From an uncultured Oscillospiraceae bacterium (GTDB taxonomy: Bacteria; Bacillota; Clostridia; Oscillospirales; Acutalibacteraceae): DNA of 36,582 nucleotides. The position numbers and the translations under genes are program-made. Below, piece by piece: positions 33,660 to 36,582 of this stretch (positions are counted from its first letter, which is position 1; each line of letters starts with the position of its first letter). The stretch spans positions 1 through 36,582 of the forward strand of contig UQQT01000022.1 of the NCBI GenBank assembly GCA_900543395.1, read 5' to 3'. The notes beneath the pieces are model-generated. The model worked only from the letters and a program-made list of their open reading frames with translations. It did not search any database and was not told where the DNA came from.

Positions 33660-34766
33660 CTATAAGAATTTTTTGAGAATCTCGCGCGCCGTTTCGTAAG
33701 TAAACTCACCGGGCGTTCTCTCGAAATTCTTAACGCCGTTTGCCCAGCGTTTCGAATAAGAATCAATTTGCTTTTCGCTCATTTTAATGTTAATATCCGT
33801 AAGAGCGTTTATTATTTTTTCAAATAGCTTTCTGTCTGATTTTATAATCGAGAAAAACTCGTCCGCTTTTTCTTTTTCATTTTCGGCGGCGAGAGAAACG
33901 TATTCGTTCATAAACGCCGTACACGCTCTGCCGTGCGGGATGCCGAAATCCTCCGTCAGAACGTAGCCGACGGTGTGCGGAAAGCACGTTCCCGTTATAT
34001 TTATCGCAAGACCGCCCAAAAGGGAAGCGGTGTAAAGCTCGTCCCGCTCTTTTTCGCCGGGGAGTCTTTTTTCATTATAAAACATTACAAGATGGTTCCA
34101 CAGAATTTCGATTCCGCGTTTTGCATACATGACGGACAGCTCGTTTGAATTTTTTGCAAAATACGATTCCACGCAGTGCGCGAAAGCGTCGAGCGCGGAT
34201 GAGACCGTAACGGAGTACGGAACGGAGTAGGTGTATTTTGAGTCGCAGAAAGATACATTTGCATAGCAGTCGGGACCCGATATACTCTTTTTGCATCCCG
34301 TTTCGGAATTTGTAAGAACCGAAACACCCGTAACCTCGCTTCCCGTTCCCGCCGTGGTTCCGATAAGAATGACGGGCAGGGGATTATTGCATCCGGAACG
34401 TGAATAAATATCCGTCTCGCCCATGTCCTTGTTCGAAGCGTAAATCGCGGCGGCTTTTGACGCGTCGAGAGGAGAGCCTCCGCCTATTCCTATGATAAAA
34501 TCGGCGGAAATATTCCTCGCTTTTTCTCCTGCTTTTAAACAGTCTGACGTCAGCGGATTCTCCGTAACCGAATCGAAAATTTCGTATTCGATACCTGCCT
34601 TTTCAAGCGTTTTTTGTGTGTCTGTCAACGCTCCGCTCTTCTTTGCCGCTGAACCGGACGTTATAATAAGACACTTTTTGCCGAAAGAAGAAAAAACGCC
34701 GGCTGAGTTTGTTACGCAGTCTTTCGCGTTTATCACCCTCGCGGGCATATATGAAGAAATATTCAT
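33660..34766 (-). CDS. Iron-containing alcohol dehydrogenase
   Basis: 368 residues of the Fe-dependent ADH family. The NAD(P) motif GGGSPLDASK, the AGTGSEVT loop, and metal-ligand regions SALDAFAHCVE, FPHTVGYVL and IPHGRACTAF are visible and supply the Asp and His ligands. These enzymes interconvert aldehydes or ketones and alcohols, for example in fermentation; some act on propanediol or butanol. Being divergent from glpK, a role in glycerol or polyol use is possible but not shown. CGGAG precedes the ATG and a promoter lies at 34810-34838. Confidence 0.9.
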   Translation of the reverse strand: MNISSYMPARVINAKDCVTNSAGVFSSFGKKCLIITSGSAAKKSGALTDTQKTLEKAGIEYEIFDSVTENPLTSDCLKAGEKARNISADFIIGIGGGSPLDASKAAAIYASNKDMGETDIYSRSGCNNPLPVILIGTTAGTGSEVTGVSVLTNSETGCKKSISGPDCYANVSFCDSKYTYSVPYSVTVSSALDAFAHCVESYFAKNSNELSVMYAKRGIEILWNHLVMFYNEKRLPGEKERDELYTASLLGGLAINITGTCFPHTVGYVLTEDFGIPHGRACTAFMNEYVSLAAENEKEKADEFFSIIKSDRKLFEKIINALTDINIKMSEKQIDSYSKRWANGVKNFERTPGEFTYETAREILKKFL

Positions 34767-34809
34767 TAAAACAACTCCGAAAAAATTTAAAAGTAATTAA
34801 TATAAATTA

Positions 34810-34838
34810 AGTATACAATATATAAAGAGCATTTGCAA
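34810..34838 (-). promoter_or_regulatory. Promoter of the alcohol dehydrogenase gene
   Basis: On the minus strand TTGCAA (34833-34838), 17 bases, TATACT (34810-34815). About 44 bases of leader follow. Confidence 0.6.
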
Positions 34839-34896
34839 AGCGTTTTTACCATTCTTATAAAAAAAATAATAATTTATCGTATTTAACATATCTTCC

Positions 34897-34926
34897 TTGA
34901 CAATCGATATGAAAATGGTGTAAAAT
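34897..34926 (+). promoter_or_regulatory. Promoter of glpK
   Basis: TTGACA (34897-34902), 18 bases, TAAAAT (34921-34926). GGGAGG (34949-34954) lies 5 bases before the ATG. No GlpP-type antiterminator stem-loop was recognised in the roughly 30-base leader. Confidence 0.65.
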
Positions 34927-34959
34927 GCTTATATAGTTTTTATCAACCGGGAGGCTGTC

Positions 34960-36468
34960 ATGTCTAAAAAATATATTATCGCTCTCGACCAGGGAACGAC
35001 AAGCTCAAGAACCATAGTTTTCAACAAAAAAGGTGAAATCGTATCAAAGGCACAGTATGAATTTCCGCAGATTTACCCCAAAGCGGGATGGGTCGAGCAT
35101 GACCCGGAGGCTATACTGACCAGTCAGTTCCGCTCTATTGCCGACGCGCTTGTCGAGGGCAAAATAGAGGCTAAGGATATCGCCGCTATCGGCGTTACGA
35201 ATCAGCGCGAGACTACGATTCTCTGGGATAAAAACACGGGCAAGCCCGTTTACAACGCTATCGTTTGGCAGTGCCGCCGTACCGCTCCCATGTGCGAGCA
35301 GTTAAAGGCGGAGGGGCTCGGCGAGTACATACAGGAGCATACGGGTCTTATTATAGACGCGTACTTCTCGGGCACTAAAATTAAATGGATTCTCGATAAC
35401 TGCGAGAAGGCACGCAAGCTTGCCGCCGAAGGAAATCTTCTTTTCGGTACAATCGACACGTGGCTTATATGGAATCTTACCGGACGCAAGGTTCACATCA
35501 CCGACTATTCGAACGCTTCGAGAACCATGCTTTTCGACGTAGACAGACTTTGCTGGGACGAGTATCTCTGCGATAAGCTCGGTATTCCGATGTCGATTCT
35601 GCCCGAGGTTCGCCCCTCGAGCGAGGTTTACGGAGAGGTTGCCCCCGGAATCCCCGGACTTGAAGCTCTTGCGGGAGTTCCCGTTGCGAGCGCGGTCGGC
35701 GATCAGCCCGCCGCTCTGTTCGGTCAGGCGTGCTTCCGCCCCGGTCAGGCAAAGAATACGTACGGTACCGGCTGTTTCCTGCTTATGAACACAGGCGGAC
35801 AGCGAGTTAAATCAAAGAATAATCTTCTCACCGGCATTGCGTGGGGTATTGACGGCAGAGTTGAATACAGTATAGAGGGAAGCGCGTTTAACGCAGGCGC
35901 GGTCATTCAGTGGTTAAGAGACGAAATGGAGCTTATTTCGAGCGCACCCGAGTGCGACCGTCTTGCAGAGAGCGTTCCCGACGCTAACGGAATTTACCTT
36001 GTTCCCGCGTTTACCGGACTCGGCGCTCCGTACTGGGATATGTACGCAAGGGGTTGTATCGTAGGAATTACGAGAGGTACAAATAAACGTCATATCGCAC
36101 GCGCGGTTCTGGAGAGCATTACGTTCCAAATGACGGATTTGTTAGAGGCTATGAAAGCCGATTCGGATATCCGTCTCGAAGAACTTAGAGTCGACGGCGG
36201 CGCGAGCGTAAGCAATATTATGATGCAGATTCAGGCTAACATGATCGGTACTACGGTTAACCGTCCCAAGGTCGTAGAGACTACGGCTCTCGGCGCGGCT
36301 TATCTTGCCGGACTTGCCGTAGGGGTATGGAAGTCAAGAGCCGAAATCGAGGGAATCAGAGAGGTTTCCAGAGAATTCGTTCCTCAGCTGAGCAAGGAAG
36401 AACGCGATAAGATTTATGCGGGATGGAAAAAGGCTGTCGAGAGGTCTATGAACTGGGCGGATAAATAA
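34960..36468 (+). CDS. glpK: Glycerol kinase
   Basis: 502 residues, the usual length. Phosphorylates glycerol to glycerol-3-phosphate with ATP. Motifs of the FGGY kinase family: ALDQGTTSSRTIVF at the N-terminus, GVTNQRETT, IVWQCRRT, GTKIKWILDN, TDYSNASRTMLFD, GDQPAALFGQ, and GGASVSNIMMQIQAN with the C-terminal ATP-site region. Closed by a terminator at 36485. The glycerol facilitator and dehydrogenase are not in the window. Confidence 0.97.
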   Translation: MSKKYIIALDQGTTSSRTIVFNKKGEIVSKAQYEFPQIYPKAGWVEHDPEAILTSQFRSIADALVEGKIEAKDIAAIGVTNQRETTILWDKNTGKPVYNAIVWQCRRTAPMCEQLKAEGLGEYIQEHTGLIIDAYFSGTKIKWILDNCEKARKLAAEGNLLFGTIDTWLIWNLTGRKVHITDYSNASRTMLFDVDRLCWDEYLCDKLGIPMSILPEVRPSSEVYGEVAPGIPGLEALAGVPVASAVGDQPAALFGQACFRPGQAKNTYGTGCFLLMNTGGQRVKSKNNLLTGIAWGIDGRVEYSIEGSAFNAGAVIQWLRDEMELISSAPECDRLAESVPDANGIYLVPAFTGLGAPYWDMYARGCIVGITRGTNKRHIARAVLESITFQMTDLLEAMKADSDIRLEELRVDGGASVSNIMMQIQANMIGTTVNRPKVVETTALGAAYLAGLAVGVWKSRAEIEGIREVSREFVPQLSKEERDKIYAGWKKAVERSMNWADK

Positions 36469-36484
36469 ATTGTAATATTTATAT

Positions 36485-36518
36485 GAGGAATGTCCGAAAA
36501 CGGGGCGTTCCTCTTTTT
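36485..36518 (+). terminator. Intrinsic terminator of glpK
   Basis: GAGGAATGTCC (36485-36495) pairs over eleven positions (with three G-U) with GGGCGTTCCTC (36503-36513), followed by five T. Confidence 0.85.
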
Positions 36519-36533
36519 ATAACGGTGCATATA

Positions 36534-36582
36534 GCAAAAGAGAGTCGAACCCATAAGGTTTATATCCACCCTCTTTCCGCTT
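36534..36582 (+). repeat. Dispersed repeat family B, copy 2 (cut by the window end)
   Basis: Begins GCAAAAGAGAGTCGAAC and continues CATAAGG...TATATCC, matching 10460-10507 at about 42 of 49 positions. It can form a hairpin AAAGAGAG...CCCTCTTT with an inner AACC/GGTT. It starts just after the glpK terminator and runs off the window. Confidence 0.65.

Noticed and set aside
1..36582. CRISPR array, prophage or integrase-borne island
   Set aside because: No regularly spaced repeats, no cas, integrase or phage structural genes, and no tRNA attachment site were seen.

Overview
The window looks like a chromosomal segment of an anaerobic Gram-positive gut-type bacterium of the Clostridia, most likely Oscillospiraceae/Ruminococcaceae. 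This is inferred from strong AGGAGG-type ribosome binding sites, sigma-A promoters with 17-bp spacers, type I dockerin repeats on secreted proteins, lipoproteins with lipoboxes, a fused chorismate mutase-prephenate dehydratase and an intracellular-type GH78 rhamnosidase. No rRNA, tRNA, CRISPR array, phage module or transposase gene was seen.

Layout. Positions 1-2100 hold a dispersed repeat, a hairpin and a minus-strand secreted dockerin protein. Positions 2102-10075 are one gene for a 2657-residue secreted protein whose C-terminal two thirds is a set of about four diverged repeats of 400-490 residues. Positions 10248-17541 are an aromatic amino acid operon: promoter, a 24-codon leader peptide rich in Phe and Tyr codons, mutually exclusive antiterminator and terminator, then pheA-aroB-aroC-aroE/aroK fusion-aroQ-tyrA-aroF, closed by a terminator. 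Positions 17610-19687 hold a second dockerin protein and a frameshifted lipoprotein gene on the minus strand. Positions 19829-20135 are a gene-free, hairpin-rich block with a possible small inverted-repeat element and a second copy of the repeat found at position 1.

Positions 20148-23348 are a minus-strand cluster: TIM-barrel sugar isomerase-like protein, secreted metallophosphoesterase and a HEAT-like protein. Then come a small membrane protein, the alpha-L-rhamnosidase, a possible operon of radical SAM/SPASM protein, tyrosine-type phosphatase and MATE transporter, and aroA with its own promoter. The last part carries a 46-residue small protein, a lipoprotein and a D,D-carboxypeptidase on the minus strand, a metallophosphoesterase, an iron-dependent alcohol dehydrogenase, and glycerol kinase (glpK). 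The window closes inside a second dispersed repeat that also occurs in the leader of pheA.

How the genes work together. The attenuated operon plus aroA supplies every step from erythrose-4-phosphate and phosphoenolpyruvate to phenylpyruvate and 4-hydroxyphenylpyruvate. Only the final aminotransferase is missing. The leader peptide carries both Phe and Tyr codons and the operon serves both branches, so ribosome stalling at either codon type could sense both products. The most noteworthy observations are this attenuator, the giant repeat protein, the amphipathic helices shared by three products, and the non-coding repeats next to gene ends.
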